A stretch of 64,000 bases of DNA, taken from contig NZ_NTJD01000005.1 in NCBI RefSeq assembly GCF_002358085.1, positions 158,680 to 222,679 of the forward strand, written 5' to 3'. The DNA comes from Pseudothioclava arenosa (GTDB lineage: Bacteria > Pseudomonadota > Alphaproteobacteria > Rhodobacterales > Rhodobacteraceae). Positions 25,562 to 35,546 of the stretch are shown piece after piece; position 1 is the first letter of the stretch, and each line of letters opens with the position of its first letter. Both the position numbers and the translations under genes were made by a program. The notes under the pieces were generated by a model, which made no database searches, had not been told where the DNA came from, and saw only the letters and a program-made list of their open reading frames with translations.

Positions 25562-27829
25562 TTACTTCGACTGGCCGATGCGGCACGCCGCCAGCGCCGC
25601 CATGTTCAGGATATCGCTGACCGTCGAGGTCTTGGAGCAGATCTGGATCGGATCGGCGATGCCGGTCAGGATCGGGCCGATCACCGTGGCGCCAGCCAGT
25701 TCCTGCAGCATCTTGACCGAGATCGAGGCCGAGTGCCGCGCCGGAACCACAAGAATATTCGCCGGGCCGGTCAAGCGGCAGAACGGATATTGCTTCATCT
25801 GTTCCATGTTCAGCGCCACGTCGACGGTCATCTCGCCATCATATTCGAAATCGACGCCCCGCTCATCGAGCACATGCGGCGCGATATGCATCTTGGTCGC
25901 GCGCTCCGAGACCGGATAGCCGAAGGTCGAGAAGGAACAGAACGCCACGCGCGGCTCGAGACCCAGCGCGCGGGCAACCTGCGCACCCCGCGTCGCGATG
26001 TCTGCCAGGTCATGCTCGTCGGGCCATTCCTGCACCAACGTGTCGCCCATCAGAACAATCCGGCCCTTGATCAGCACGGCGGTGATCCCGACCGCGCCAT
26101 CTGACGGCGCCGCGTCATAGACCTTGTTGATGAGCTCCAGCACATGCGCCGATTTCCGCGTGGCGCCGGTGATCATGCCATCGGCGTGACCATGCGCCAG
26201 CATCAGTGCCGAGAACACATGCCGGTCGCGCGTCGCCAGCTTATGCGCGTCTTCACGGTCGACGCCCTTGCGCTGCAGCCGCTTGTAAAGAAAATCGCGA
26301 TAGGCATCGAGATGGCGGGTGTTGGCGGCGTTGACGATGGTCAGCTCGCGATAGGCGTCGCCGATCCCGGCGGCCTCAAGCTTTTCCTTGACGTCCGTAT
26401 CACGCCCGACAACCAGCGCCTGACCCATGCCGGCCCGCTGATAGGCAACCGCCGCCCGCAGCACGCGCGGATCGTCGCCCTCGGCAAAGACCATCCGGGC
26501 CTGCGCCTGACGCGCGCGGGCGTGAATGCCCTGCAGGATCGACGCCGTCGGGTCCATCCGCGCCTTGAGGCTGAGCGTATAGGCCTCCATGTCGATGATC
26601 GGCCGACGCGCCACGCCGGTATCCATGCCCGCCTTGGCCACCGCCGGCGGAATCACATGGATCAGCCGCGGGTCGAAAGGCGTCGGAATGATGTAATCGC
26701 GGCCAAAGCTGAGCTTGCGGCCATAGGCCATCGCAACCTCGTCGGGCACGTCTTCGCGCGCCAGCTCGGCCAGCGCCTTGGCGCAGGCGATCTTCATCTC
26801 GTCGTTGATTGCGCGCGCGTTGATGTCGAGCGCACCGCGGAACAGGTAGGGGAAGCCCAGAACGTTGTTCACCTGGTTCGGATAATCCGACCGGCCCGTC
26901 GCCACGATCGCGTCTTCGCGCACTTCGTGGGCCTCTTCGGGGGTGATTTCCGGGTCCGGGTTCGCCATCGCGAAGATCACCGGATTATCGCCCATCGAGG
27001 CGACCATTTCCGGCGTCACCGCGCCCTTGGCCGAGACGCCAAGGAACACATCCGCGCCCACCATCGCCTCTTCGAGGGTGCGCGCTTCGGTCACCGCCGC
27101 ATGGGCCGATTTCCACTGGTTCATGCCCTCGGTGCGGCCCTGATAGATCACACCCTTGGTGTCGCACATGATGCAATTGTCGTGCTTGGCGCCCATCGCC
27201 TTGACCAGCTCGAGGCAGGCGATCCCCGCCGCGCCCGCGCCGTTCAGCACGATCTTGCAGTCTTCGATCTTCTTGCCCGAAATTTCGAGCGCGTTGATAA
27301 GCCCCGCCGCGCAGATCACCGCCGTGCCGTGCTGGTCGTCATGGAACACCGGAATGTCCATGATTTCCTTCAGCCGCTGTTCGATGATGAAGCACTCGGG
27401 CGCCTTGATGTCTTCGAGGTTGATACCGCCGAAGGTCGGGCCCATCAGGCTCACGGCCTTGATGATTTCCTCGGGGTCCTCGGTGTCCAGCTCGATGTCG
27501 ATGGCGTTGACGTCGGCAAAGCGCTTGAACAGCACCGCCTTGCCTTCCATCACCGGTTTCGACGCCAGCGCGCCAAGGTTGCCCAGCCCGAGGATCGCCG
27601 TGCCGTTCGACACAACCGCCACCATGTTGCCCTTGACCGTGTAGTCATAAGCCGTCTCGGGATTGGCCGCGATCGCCTCGACCGGAACCGCTACGCCGGG
27701 GCTGTAGGCCAGCGACAGGTCGCGCTGGGTGCTCATCGCCTTGGAGGCGACGATGTCGTATTTCCCCGGACGAGGATCGAGGTGATAAGCCAGCGCCTCT
27801 TCGGGCGTGATGCGGTTCTTGCTGGACAT
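25562..27829 (-). CDS. maeB: NADP-dependent malic enzyme with phosphotransacetylase-like domain
   Basis: MaeB decarboxylates malate to pyruvate with NADP. The 755-residue size is that of the large fused class: a malic enzyme core (about 1-430; NGTAILGLGNLGALASKPVM, HDDQHGTAVICAAGLINALE, VLNGAGAAGIACLELV) followed by a phosphotransacetylase-like domain (about 440-755; AEGDDPRVLRAAVAYQRAGM, MLAHGHADGMITGATR, LTGPANILVVP) that usually serves as an acetyl-CoA-responsive regulatory part rather than an active Pta. It is divergent from mutS across 118 bp. Confidence 0.95.
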   Translation of the reverse strand: MSSKNRITPEEALAYHLDPRPGKYDIVASKAMSTQRDLSLAYSPGVAVPVEAIAANPETAYDYTVKGNMVAVVSNGTAILGLGNLGALASKPVMEGKAVLFKRFADVNAIDIELDTEDPEEIIKAVSLMGPTFGGINLEDIKAPECFIIEQRLKEIMDIPVFHDDQHGTAVICAAGLINALEISGKKIEDCKIVLNGAGAAGIACLELVKAMGAKHDNCIMCDTKGVIYQGRTEGMNQWKSAHAAVTEARTLEEAMVGADVFLGVSAKGAVTPEMVASMGDNPVIFAMANPDPEITPEEAHEVREDAIVATGRSDYPNQVNNVLGFPYLFRGALDINARAINDEMKIACAKALAELAREDVPDEVAMAYGRKLSFGRDYIIPTPFDPRLIHVIPPAVAKAGMDTGVARRPIIDMEAYTLSLKARMDPTASILQGIHARARQAQARMVFAEGDDPRVLRAAVAYQRAGMGQALVVGRDTDVKEKLEAAGIGDAYRELTIVNAANTRHLDAYRDFLYKRLQRKGVDREDAHKLATRDRHVFSALMLAHGHADGMITGATRKSAHVLELINKVYDAAPSDGAVGITAVLIKGRIVLMGDTLVQEWPDEHDLADIATRGAQVARALGLEPRVAFCSFSTFGYPVSERATKMHIAPHVLDERGVDFEYDGEMTVDVALNMEQMKQYPFCRLTGPANILVVPARHSASISVKMLQELAGATVIGPILTGIADPIQICSKTSTVSDILNMAALAACRIGQSK

Positions 27830-27947
27830 GGGGCCAAGTTCCTCCTGAAAGCCCGCCCCTCTTAGCGAGTGTGACGAAATCCCTCAATGGATTTGCACGT
27901 CTTTTCGCCCTTTTGTAGGCTCGCGCGCGAAGAACAGGGGGACAGAC

Positions 27948-30593
27948 ATGGCCGAGCCGACCGTCACGCCGATGATGGCGCAATTTCTGGAGATCAAAGA
28001 GGCCAACCCCGGCGCGCTTCTGTTCTACCGGATGGGTGATTTCTACGAGATGTTCTTTGATGACGCGGTGGCAGCGGCGGCGGCGCTCGATATCGCGCTG
28101 ACCAAGCGCGGCCAACATCTTGGCCAGGATATCCCGATGTGCGGTGTCCCGGTTCATGCCGCCGAGGGCTATCTGCTCACGCTGATCCGCAAAGGGTTCC
28201 GCGTTGCCATCGCCGAGCAGCTCGAAGACCCCGCCGAGGCGAAGAAGCGCGGCTCGAAATCGGTGGTGAAACGCGACGTGGTGCGGCTGGTCACCCCCGG
28301 CACGTTGACCGAGGAAAGCCTGCTCGAAGCCCGTCGCCACAATTTCCTCGCCGCCTGGTCCGAGGTACGCGACGAAGCCGCGCTGGCCTGGGTCGATATC
28401 TCGACTGGCGATTTTCGCGTGATGCCCTGCCCGCTTTCGCGGCTTGGGCCCGAACTCGCGCGGCTTGCCCCGCGCGAGGTGCTTGTCAGCGAAGTGAAAG
28501 AGCCTGATTGTGCCGAAATAGTCTCTGATCTGCGTGCGGCGCTTACGCCGATGGCGCGTGCAAGCTTTGACAGCCAGGGCGCCGAAAGCCGGCTTTGCGG
28601 GCTGTTTTCGGTGGGCTCTCTGGATGCCTTCGGCACGTTTTCGCGCGCCGAAGTGTCCGCCATGGGCGCGATCGTCGACTACCTCGACCTGACCCAACGC
28701 GGGAAACTGCCGCTCTTGCGCCGCCCGGTGCGCGAAGAGGCGGGCGGCCTGATGCAAATCGACGCCGCGACGCGCCGGAACCTTGAGCTGACGCAGGCAC
28801 TGTCCGGCGGGCGCGAAGGCTCGCTCTTGCACGCGATCGACCGCACCGTGACCGCCGGTGGCGCACGGCTGCTTGAACGCCGGATCTCGGCGCCCTCACG
28901 CAACCTGCCGCAGATCCACGCGCGCCATGAATCTGTGCGTTTTCTGCTGGAACAGAGCCTATTCGCCTCGGATCTGCGCAGCGATCTCAAGCGCTGCCCC
29001 GACATGGATCGCGCCCTTGGCCGCCTTGCGCTTGATCGCGGCGGCCCGCGCGACATGGCCGCGATCCGCAACGGGCTTGGGCAGGCGCTCTTGATTGCCC
29101 AAAAGCTTGAACGCAACGATACACCCGCGCTTTTGGCCAATGGCGCCAAGGCGCTGACCGGCCATGACGAGCTGGTCGCGCTCCTCGACGCTGCGTTGGT
29201 GGCCGAACCGCCCCTTTTGGCGCGCGACGGCGGGTTCATCGCGCCCGGCTATCACGAAGAACTCGACGAAACCCGTAAGCTGCGCGACGAAGGCCGCGGT
29301 GTAATCGCCCGGCTTCAGGCGGAATATGTCGAGCAGACGGGGATTTCGTCGCTCAAGATCAAGCATAACAACGTGCTGGGCTATTTCATCGAATGCACGT
29401 CGACCCATGCCGATAAGATGCTGGCCGCGCCGCTGTCGGAAACCTTCATCCACCGTCAGACCACCGCGAACCAGGTGCGCTTTACCACCGTCGTGCTGAG
29501 CGAGCTGGAAACGCGCATCCTGAACGCGGGCAACCATGCGCTTGAGATCGAAAAACGGCTCTATAACAGCCTGAAACGTGAAATTATGAACCACGCAGCC
29601 AGCGTCAACGAGGCCTCGCGTGCGCTCGCCGAGATTGACCTTGCAGCGGCCTTTGCCGATCTGGCGGCGGCCGAAAGCTGGGTCGAACCGCAGGTCGATG
29701 CCTCGCGCGCCTTTGAGATCGAGGCCGGGCGGCACCCGGTCGTGGAGCTTGCGCTGAAACGCTCGGGCGAGCCTTTCATTGCGAATGACTGTGCGCTGAC
29801 CCCGGGCGAAACGCCCGCGATCTGGCTGCTGACTGGCCCGAACATGGCAGGTAAATCGACCTTCCTGCGGCAAAACGCGATCATCGCGCTTCTGGCACAG
29901 GCGGGCAGCTTTGTTCCGGCGCGGCGCGCGCATATCGGTCTGGTCAGTCAGCTGTTCAGCCGCGTCGGCGCCGCCGATGACCTTGCGCGCGGTCGCTCGA
30001 CCTTCATGGTCGAGATGGTCGAAACCGCCGCGATCCTCAATCAGGCGGATGACCGGGCGCTGGTGATCCTGGATGAAATCGGGCGCGGCACGGCGACCTA
30101 TGACGGGCTCTCGATCGCCTGGGCGGTGATGGAGCATCTGCACGGCGCGAACCGTTGCCGCGCGCTGTTTGCCACGCATTACCACGAAATGACCGCACTT
30201 TCGGCCAAGCTGGACGGGGTGGAAAACGCGACCGTCGCCGTCAAGGAATGGGATGGCGAGGTGATTTTCCTTCACGAGGTCCACAAGGGCGCGGCCGATC
30301 GCAGCTATGGCGTTCAGGTCGCGCGGCTGGCGGGGCTGCCGCAATCGGTCGTCGAACGCGCGCGCGTTGTGCTGGATGCGCTGGAGAAGGGCGAGCGGGA
30401 ATCGGGGAGCCAGAAACAGGCGATCATCGACGATCTGCCCTTGTTTTCAGTCTCTAACACGCCTCAACCGGCGCAAAAGCCGACTGGCCCCTCGGCGGTC
30501 GAACTGCGCCTGCAAGAGCTGATCCCGGATGAAATGACGCCGCGAGAAGCTCTCGCGGCGCTCTATGATCTTCGGGGGTTGTTAGCCGAATGA
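27948..30593 (+). CDS. mutS: DNA mismatch repair protein MutS
   Basis: MutS finds mismatches and recruits MutL. The 881-residue product has the mismatch-probing Phe-X-Glu at F32-Y33-E34 (MGDFYEMFFDD), connector, lever and clamp regions, and the ABC-type ATPase: Walker A GPNMAGKSTFLRQNAI near residue 630, signature region DDLARGRSTFMVEM, Walker B ALVILDEIGRGTATYDGLSI, and the conserved HYHEMTALS. A C-terminal segment (LRLQELIPDEMTPREALAAL) fits the tetramerisation helices. The gene abuts grpE tail to tail with no spacer. Confidence 0.98.
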   Translation: MAEPTVTPMMAQFLEIKEANPGALLFYRMGDFYEMFFDDAVAAAAALDIALTKRGQHLGQDIPMCGVPVHAAEGYLLTLIRKGFRVAIAEQLEDPAEAKKRGSKSVVKRDVVRLVTPGTLTEESLLEARRHNFLAAWSEVRDEAALAWVDISTGDFRVMPCPLSRLGPELARLAPREVLVSEVKEPDCAEIVSDLRAALTPMARASFDSQGAESRLCGLFSVGSLDAFGTFSRAEVSAMGAIVDYLDLTQRGKLPLLRRPVREEAGGLMQIDAATRRNLELTQALSGGREGSLLHAIDRTVTAGGARLLERRISAPSRNLPQIHARHESVRFLLEQSLFASDLRSDLKRCPDMDRALGRLALDRGGPRDMAAIRNGLGQALLIAQKLERNDTPALLANGAKALTGHDELVALLDAALVAEPPLLARDGGFIAPGYHEELDETRKLRDEGRGVIARLQAEYVEQTGISSLKIKHNNVLGYFIECTSTHADKMLAAPLSETFIHRQTTANQVRFTTVVLSELETRILNAGNHALEIEKRLYNSLKREIMNHAASVNEASRALAEIDLAAAFADLAAAESWVEPQVDASRAFEIEAGRHPVVELALKRSGEPFIANDCALTPGETPAIWLLTGPNMAGKSTFLRQNAIIALLAQAGSFVPARRAHIGLVSQLFSRVGAADDLARGRSTFMVEMVETAAILNQADDRALVILDEIGRGTATYDGLSIAWAVMEHLHGANRCRALFATHYHEMTALSAKLDGVENATVAVKEWDGEVIFLHEVHKGAADRSYGVQVARLAGLPQSVVERARVVLDALEKGERESGSQKQAIIDDLPLFSVSNTPQPAQKPTGPSAVELRLQELIPDEMTPREALAALYDLRGLLAE

Positions 30594-31142
30594 TCAGCCC
30601 TTCGGCATCGAGCTGACACCGACCTTCGCCGGGCGCAGCAGCCGATCGTGCAGCAGGAAGCCCTGCTCCATCACCTGGATGATGTCGCCCGCGACGGTGT
30701 TCGGCACGGGCGCCTCGAACATCGCCTCGTGGATCTGCGGGTCGAATTTATCGCCCACTTTCGGCATGACCGCGGTGATCCCATGACGCGAGAACACGTT
30801 CAGCAGTTCACGCTGGGTCAGCTCGACGCCCTCGATCATCGGGCCCGCCTGAGCGCGCAGCTCATCGGTCGCAACCTCAAGCGCGCGATGCAGCGCATCA
30901 AACACCGGCAGCATGTCGCGCGCGAGCTTGGACCCGCCGTATTGCTCGGCCTCGCGGCGTTCGCGGTCGGCGCGCTTGCGCGAGTTTTCGGCATCGGCCA
31001 GCGCGCGCATGAAACGGTCTTTCAGCTCATCGCGCTCGGCCCGGAGGGCTTCGATCTCGGCGAAATCCTGCTCCAGAATATCTTCGACGGTCTCGGTTGC
31101 CTGTGCTTGCTCTTCGAGAATTTCGTCTTTCTTGTCGCTCAT
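30594..31142 (-). CDS. grpE: Nucleotide exchange factor GrpE
   Basis: GrpE releases ADP from DnaK. The 182-residue product has an acidic disordered start (MSDKKDEILEEQAQATETVE), a long coiled coil (IEALRAERDELKDRFMRALA, then ENSRKRADRERREAEQYG), and the C-terminal beta domain with VGDKFDPQIHEAMFE and QVMEQGFLLHDRLLRPAKVG. ATG 31142 lies six bases after the hrcA stop and is preferred over an in-frame start overlapping hrcA. dnaK and dnaJ are not adjacent. Confidence 0.97.
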   Translation of the reverse strand: MSDKKDEILEEQAQATETVEDILEQDFAEIEALRAERDELKDRFMRALADAENSRKRADRERREAEQYGGSKLARDMLPVFDALHRALEVATDELRAQAGPMIEGVELTQRELLNVFSRHGITAVMPKVGDKFDPQIHEAMFEAPVPNTVAGDIIQVMEQGFLLHDRLLRPAKVGVSSMPKG

Positions 31143-31147
31143 GCGTC

Positions 31148-32212
31148 TCATCCTTTGCCCCGGCCGGACAGCATTCGCCCGACCAGCTGCGCTGTATAGT
31201 CCACGATCGGCACGATCCGCCCATAATTGAGCCGCGTGGGGCCGATCACCCCGACCGCACCGATAATCTTTCGATCAGCGTTCATATAGGGAGAGACAAC
31301 CAAAGAGGAACCCGAAAGTGAGAAGAGTTTGTTCTCGGAGCCGATAAAAACGCGCACCCCGTCGCCCTCTTCGGTCAGATCGAGGAACTCCGCGATGTCG
31401 CGCTTGCGTTCGAGGTCATCAAAGAGCGTGCGGATGCGTTCAAGGTCCTGCGCCTCGCTGCCCAGGAGGTTCGCGCGACCACGCACGATCAATCGTTCAT
31501 AGGATTCGCCCGGCCCCTCCCATTGCGCCAGCCCGCTTTCGACCAGATCGGCGGCAAGCGCGTCGATTTCCTGACGCCGCGCGCCGATCTCGCGGGCCAT
31601 GTGGCCGCGCAGCTCGCTCAGCGTGCGCCCCTCGGCCAGCGCATTGACGAAATTCGCCGCCTCGCGCATGGACGACGGCGTTTGGCCGGGCGGCGGCGTG
31701 AACACGCGGTTTTCCACCTGACCATCGGCAAAGACCAGAACCACAAGCGCGCGATCGGCAGAAAGCGAAACAAACTCAATATGTTTCACGGCGGCTTCGT
31801 GCTTTGGCGTCAGCACGAGGCTCGCGCCATGCGTCATCCCCGACAGCGCCGAGCCAACCCGGTCCAGCAGGCTCGCCACATCGCTTTCGTTCGAGCCGAC
31901 TGTCCCCTCAAGTGCCGCGCGATCATTGGCGTCGATATGCGCGACCTCCATGAAGCCGTCGACAAACATCCGCAAGCCCAGCTGCGTCGGCACGCGCCCG
32001 GCGCTGACATGCGGGCTGTCCAGGAGACCCATCAGCTCAAGGTCCTGCATCACGTTGCGCACCGTCGCCGCCGAGAGCTTTTCGTTCAGCGTGCGCGTCA
32101 GCGTGCGCGAGCCGACCGGCTCGCCGCTGTCCAGATAGCCCTCGACCACCCGACGGAACACTTCGCGCGACCGGTCGTTCAGCTCTGAGAGAATTTTCGC
32201 CCGATCTTCCAT
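31148..32212 (-). CDS. hrcA: Heat-inducible transcription repressor HrcA
   Basis: HrcA represses chaperone genes by binding CIRCE operators. The 354-residue protein starts with the winged-helix domain ([20 protein letters not shown], then [12 protein letters not shown] and [20 protein letters not shown]), followed by [20 protein letters not shown], and a C-terminal GAF-like region ending [23 protein letters not shown] 32212 gives the normal length; the frame extends upstream through rph leader DNA without family similarity. No CIRCE sequence was found in the 118 bp upstream, so autoregulation through CIRCE is not supported here. Confidence 0.96.
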   Translation of the reverse strand: MEDRAKILSELNDRSREVFRRVVEGYLDSGEPVGSRTLTRTLNEKLSAATVRNVMQDLELMGLLDSPHVSAGRVPTQLGLRMFVDGFMEVAHIDANDRAALEGTVGSNESDVASLLDRVGSALSGMTHGASLVLTPKHEAAVKHIEFVSLSADRALVVLVFADGQVENRVFTPPPGQTPSSMREAANFVNALAEGRTLSELRGHMAREIGARRQEIDALAADLVESGLAQWEGPGESYERLIVRGRANLLGSEAQDLERIRTLFDDLERKRDIAEFLDLTEEGDGVRVFIGSENKLFSLSGSSLVVSPYMNADRKIIGAVGVIGPTRLNYGRIVPIVDYTAQLVGRMLSGRGKG

Positions 32213-32330
32213 TCCACGCCTGTCCCGGCCCAAAAAACCTTGCCACTTCGGCGGTAGTCCGCCTTCGGGGTTGCATCCTGACCGCCCCGGCCTCAAATGG
32301 ACGCCAAACACCCGAGAAAGGAACTTTGGC

Positions 32331-33044
32331 ATGCGTCCCTCTGGCCGGAATTTAAGCGAACTTCGCCCGATTTCAATCGAGACCGGGGTTACGAAACACG
32401 CGGAAGGCTCTTGCCTGATCAAGATGGGCGATACGCACGTGCTCTGCACCGCCACCATCGAAGACCGCCCGCCGTCGTTCCTCAAGGGTACGGGGCTTGG
32501 TTGGGTCACTGCCGAATACGGCATGCTGCCGCGCGCGACCAACACCCGCAACCGCCGCGAAGCCGCGACCGGCAAGCAAGGTGGGCGCACCGTGGAAATC
32601 CAGCGCCTGATTGGCCGCGCGCTGCGGGCGGGCGTTGACCGCGTCGCTTTGGGCGAGCGTCAGATCGTCGTCGATTGTGATGTGATTCAGGCCGATGGCG
32701 GCACGCGCTGCGCCTCGATCACCGGCGGCTGGGTCGCGCTGCGCCTTGCGGTGAACAAACTGATGAAGGCCGGGGTTTGCACCTCGGACCCGCTGCTGGA
32801 TCATGTCGCGGCGATTTCCTGCGGGATTTATGCGGGTCAGCCGGTTTGCGACCTCGATTATGCCGAAGACAGCGAGGCGGGCACCGATGGCAACTTCATC
32901 ATGACCGGCGCTGGCAAGCTGATCGAGGTGCAAATGTCGGCCGAGGGCGCGACCTTCTCGCGCGGGCAGATGAACGAGCTGCTGGATCTGGCCGAAGCAG
33001 GCGTCGCCGAGCTGGTGAAAGCGCAAAAGGCCGCCACGGAATGA
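32331..33044 (+). CDS. rph: Ribonuclease PH
   Basis: RNase PH is a phosphate-dependent 3' exonuclease that trims tRNA precursors. The 237-residue product begins [20 protein letters not shown] and contains [40 protein letters not shown] and [20 protein letters not shown] with the catalytic and phosphate-binding residues expected of the family. ATG 32331 follows a GAAAGGA ribosome site. Its stop overlaps the rdgB start by four bases, opening the rph-rdgB-ridA-hemW run. Confidence 0.97.
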   Translation: MRPSGRNLSELRPISIETGVTKHAEGSCLIKMGDTHVLCTATIEDRPPSFLKGTGLGWVTAEYGMLPRATNTRNRREAATGKQGGRTVEIQRLIGRALRAGVDRVALGERQIVVDCDVIQADGGTRCASITGGWVALRLAVNKLMKAGVCTSDPLLDHVAAISCGIYAGQPVCDLDYAEDSEAGTDGNFIMTGAGKLIEVQMSAEGATFSRGQMNELLDLAEAGVAELVKAQKAATE

Positions 33045-33649
33045 GGAAATTCCGCGAAAAGACGCTGTTGGTGGCGACGCATAACGCGGGCAAGCTCGAG
33101 GAAATCTCGGCGCTGCTCGCGCCTTTCGGCATCACCTGCGTCGGCGCCAAGGAAAAGGGCCTTGTCGAGCCCGAAGAGACCGAAAATACCTTCGTCGGAA
33201 ACGCCCGGATCAAGGCGCATGCCGCAGCTAAGGCGACCGGCCTGCCCGCTCTGGCCGATGATTCCGGGATCGAGGTCGATTGCCTTGGCGGCGCGCCGGG
33301 CGTTTACACCGCCGATTGGGCCGAAACGCCGAACGGGCGCGATTTCGCGATGGCGATGGAAAAGACCTGGGTCGCCTGCGAACAGGCCAATGCCCCCGAG
33401 CCGCGCACCGCCCGGTTCCGCTCGACCCTCGTTCTGGCCTGGCCCGATGGTCGCGACGAGGTTTTCGAAGGCAAGGTCGAGGGTCAGCTGGTCTGGCCGA
33501 TGCGCGGGGCCCAAGGCCACGGCTATGATCCGATGTTCCAACCCGAAGGCTACGACATCACCTTCGCCGAAATGGACCCGGCAAAAAAGAACGAGATTTC
33601 CCACCGCGCCGACGCTTTTCGCAAGCTCGTCGCCTGCTTTGAGGCTTGA
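33041..33649 (+). CDS. rdgB: dITP/XTP pyrophosphatase (Ham1/RdgB)
   Basis: RdgB removes ITP, dITP and XTP from the nucleotide pool. The 202-residue protein carries the substrate-binding start [20 protein letters not shown], the [20 protein letters not shown] segment, the catalytic-metal region [20 protein letters not shown] and the late [20 protein letters not shown]. It overlaps rph by four bases, and ridA begins two bases after its stop. Confidence 0.97.
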   Translation: MRKFREKTLLVATHNAGKLEEISALLAPFGITCVGAKEKGLVEPEETENTFVGNARIKAHAAAKATGLPALADDSGIEVDCLGGAPGVYTADWAETPNGRDFAMAMEKTWVACEQANAPEPRTARFRSTLVLAWPDGRDEVFEGKVEGQLVWPMRGAQGHGYDPMFQPEGYDITFAEMDPAKKNEISHRADAFRKLVACFEA

Positions 33650-33651
33650 TC

Positions 33652-34035
33652 ATGTCTGAACGCAAAAACATCTCGGGCGGCTCGCCCTACGAGCCGAAGC
33701 TGGGTTATTCCCGCGCGGTGGCGCAGGGCGACTGGTGCTTTGTCGCCGGCACCACCGGCGCCGATCCCGAGACCAAAACCTTCCCCGAAAGCGCGCTGGA
33801 TCAGGCCCGCAACACCTTCGCCACGATCAAGAAGGCGCTGGATGAGGCGGGGTTTGGCTTCGAGCACACCGTGCGCGCCAATTACATCATCACCGACCCC
33901 GCCTATATGGAAGAAATCATCCCCGCGCTCTCGGAAATCTTCGGTGAGATTCGCCCCGCCGCGACCATGGTCGTCGCCGGGCTGGTCAATCCGGCGATGA
34001 AGATCGAGATCGAACTGACGCTCTTCAAAGGCTGA
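33652..34035 (+). CDS. RidA/YjgF-family protein
   Basis: RidA proteins hydrolyse reactive enamine/imine intermediates formed by PLP enzymes. The 127-residue size and the pattern GSPYEPKLGYSRAVAQGDWC, FVAGTTGADPETKTFPES, VRANYIITDPAYMEEIIPAL and AATMVVAGLVNPAMKIEIEL fit the trimeric YjgF fold, including the Arg in VRANY used for substrate carboxylate binding. It may be a RidA-like subgroup rather than RidA proper. ATG 33652 is preferred over a TTG two codons earlier that overlaps the rdgB stop. hemW follows directly. Confidence 0.88.
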   Translation: MSERKNISGGSPYEPKLGYSRAVAQGDWCFVAGTTGADPETKTFPESALDQARNTFATIKKALDEAGFGFEHTVRANYIITDPAYMEEIIPALSEIFGEIRPAATMVVAGLVNPAMKIEIELTLFKG

Positions 34036-34037
34036 CG

Positions 34038-35192
34038 ATGGACGACTGGCGGCACGGAGGATTCGGGCTTTACCTGCACTGGCCCTTCTGTGCCGCCAAA
34101 TGCCCCTATTGCGATTTCAACTCGCATGTTGCGGCAGAAATCGACCAATCACGCTGGAATAGAGCCTATTTATCCGAGATCGAGCGGCTTGGGGCGGAAA
34201 CCAAAGGCCGCGTTCTGAACTCCATCTTTTTCGGCGGCGGCACCCCTTCGCTGATGGCGCCAGAGCTTGTTCAGGCAATCCTCGATAAGGTGCGCGCCAC
34301 CTGGACCTTGGCGAACGACGTCGAGATCACGCTGGAAGCCAACCCGACAAGTATCGAATCCGGCCGGTTCAGAGCCTATTCCGAGGCGGGCGTGAACCGC
34401 ATCTCAATGGGGATGCAAGCGCTGAACGATGCCGACCTGAAGCGGCTCGGCCGGATGCATTCGGCCGCCGAGGGTCGCGCCGCATTCGACATCGCGCGCA
34501 AGCATTTCGACCGCGTCAGCTTTGACCTGATCTATGCCCGGCAAGATCAGTCGCTTAACGCCTGGAAGGCCGAGCTGCACGAAGCCCTCGCGATGGCTGT
34601 CGATCATTTCTCGCTCTACCAACTCACGATCGAGGACGGCACCGCTTTTGGCCTCCGCCACGCGGCAGGAAAGCTTCATGGCCTGCCAGATGATGCGTTG
34701 GCATCCGATATGTATCTGATAACACAAGATATTTGTTCGTCTCACGGGCTTCCGGCCTATGAGATTTCCAACCACGCTCGCCCTGGCGCCGAGTCGCGTC
34801 ACAACCTCGTCTATTGGCGCTATGGTGACTATCTCGGGATCGGGCCCGGGGCGCATGGGCGGCTGACACTGGACGGAACCCGCCACGCAACCGATACCCC
34901 GCGTGCGCCAGAGGCCTGGCTGCGTGCAGTCGAGGCGGCTGGCAACGGCGAGCTTCCGCGCGAAGCATTGCCTCTATCCGAGCAAGCGACCGAGTATCTG
35001 CTTTTCAGCCTCCGGCTTTCCGAAGGGATGGATTTGGCGCGCTACGAGGCACTTTCTGGCCAGCCGGTGGATCGCGCGAAGCTCCGTCACCTGGAAGAAA
35101 TAGGCATGATTACGCTGGAACAGGGTCGAATTTGTCCGACGGATGCCGGCCGGGCGGTACTGAATGCCTTGATCGTGGAGCTCATGCCCTGA
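34038..35192 (+). CDS. hemW: Radical SAM haem chaperone HemW
   Basis: HemW is a radical SAM protein related to coproporphyrinogen dehydrogenase HemN but is now regarded as a haem chaperone. The 384-residue product shows the cluster motif CAAKCPYC (Cys 18, 22, 25), which is HemW-type CxxxCxxC, followed by FFGGGTPSLMAPELVQAIL and the SAM-binding ITLEANPTSIESGRFRAYSE. The later ISMGMQALNDADLKRLGRMH and SRHNLVYWRYGDYLGIGPGA match the family. Its stop shares a base with the next small membrane gene. Confidence 0.93.
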   Translation: MDDWRHGGFGLYLHWPFCAAKCPYCDFNSHVAAEIDQSRWNRAYLSEIERLGAETKGRVLNSIFFGGGTPSLMAPELVQAILDKVRATWTLANDVEITLEANPTSIESGRFRAYSEAGVNRISMGMQALNDADLKRLGRMHSAAEGRAAFDIARKHFDRVSFDLIYARQDQSLNAWKAELHEALAMAVDHFSLYQLTIEDGTAFGLRHAAGKLHGLPDDALASDMYLITQDICSSHGLPAYEISNHARPGAESRHNLVYWRYGDYLGIGPGAHGRLTLDGTRHATDTPRAPEAWLRAVEAAGNGELPREALPLSEQATEYLLFSLRLSEGMDLARYEALSGQPVDRAKLRHLEEIGMITLEQGRICPTDAGRAVLNALIVELMP

Positions 35193-35545
35193 TGCGGATC
35201 ATCTGGCTGATATGCGGCCTGATCTCGCTCGGGCTTGGGATCGTGGGAGCCTTCGTGCCGCTACTTCCAACGGTGCCCTTGGTGCTACTGGCGGCGTTCT
35301 TCTTTGCGCGATCCTCGGAACGCCTCCACCAATGGCTGCTCAATCACCCTCAGTTTGGCCCCGCCATCGCGGATTGGAGTGAACGCGGCGCGATCTCGAA
35401 GCGTGGGAAATGGGCTGCAACAGTGTCGATTCTGGCGACTTTCGCAATCACGCTATTCCTTGGAATCGGCTGGAAAATCATCCTGATCCAGGCCGCCGCG
35501 CTTGGCGCGGTCAGCCTGTTCATCTGGACGCGTCCATCCGTCTAA
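35192..35545 (+). CDS. YbaN/DUF454-family inner-membrane protein
   Basis: The 117-residue product has three membrane spans (about 3-35, 70-87 and 92-110) and the DUF454 hallmarks LGIVGAFVPLLPTVPLVLLA, AAFFFARSSERLHQWLLNHP and FGPAIADWSERGAISKRGKW. Function is not known for the family. It starts at ATG 35192, overlapping the hemW stop by one base, and ends one base from the convergent parB stop, so it closes the rph-to-hemW operon. Confidence 0.88.
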   Translation: MRIIWLICGLISLGLGIVGAFVPLLPTVPLVLLAAFFFARSSERLHQWLLNHPQFGPAIADWSERGAISKRGKWAATVSILATFAITLFLGIGWKIILIQAAALGAVSLFIWTRPSV

Positions 35546-35546
35546 A

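Noticed and set aside
26144..27865. 573-codon rightward ORF opposite maeB
   Set aside because: Antisense shadow: product is an Arg/His-rich string without domains, whereas maeB is fully recognisable.
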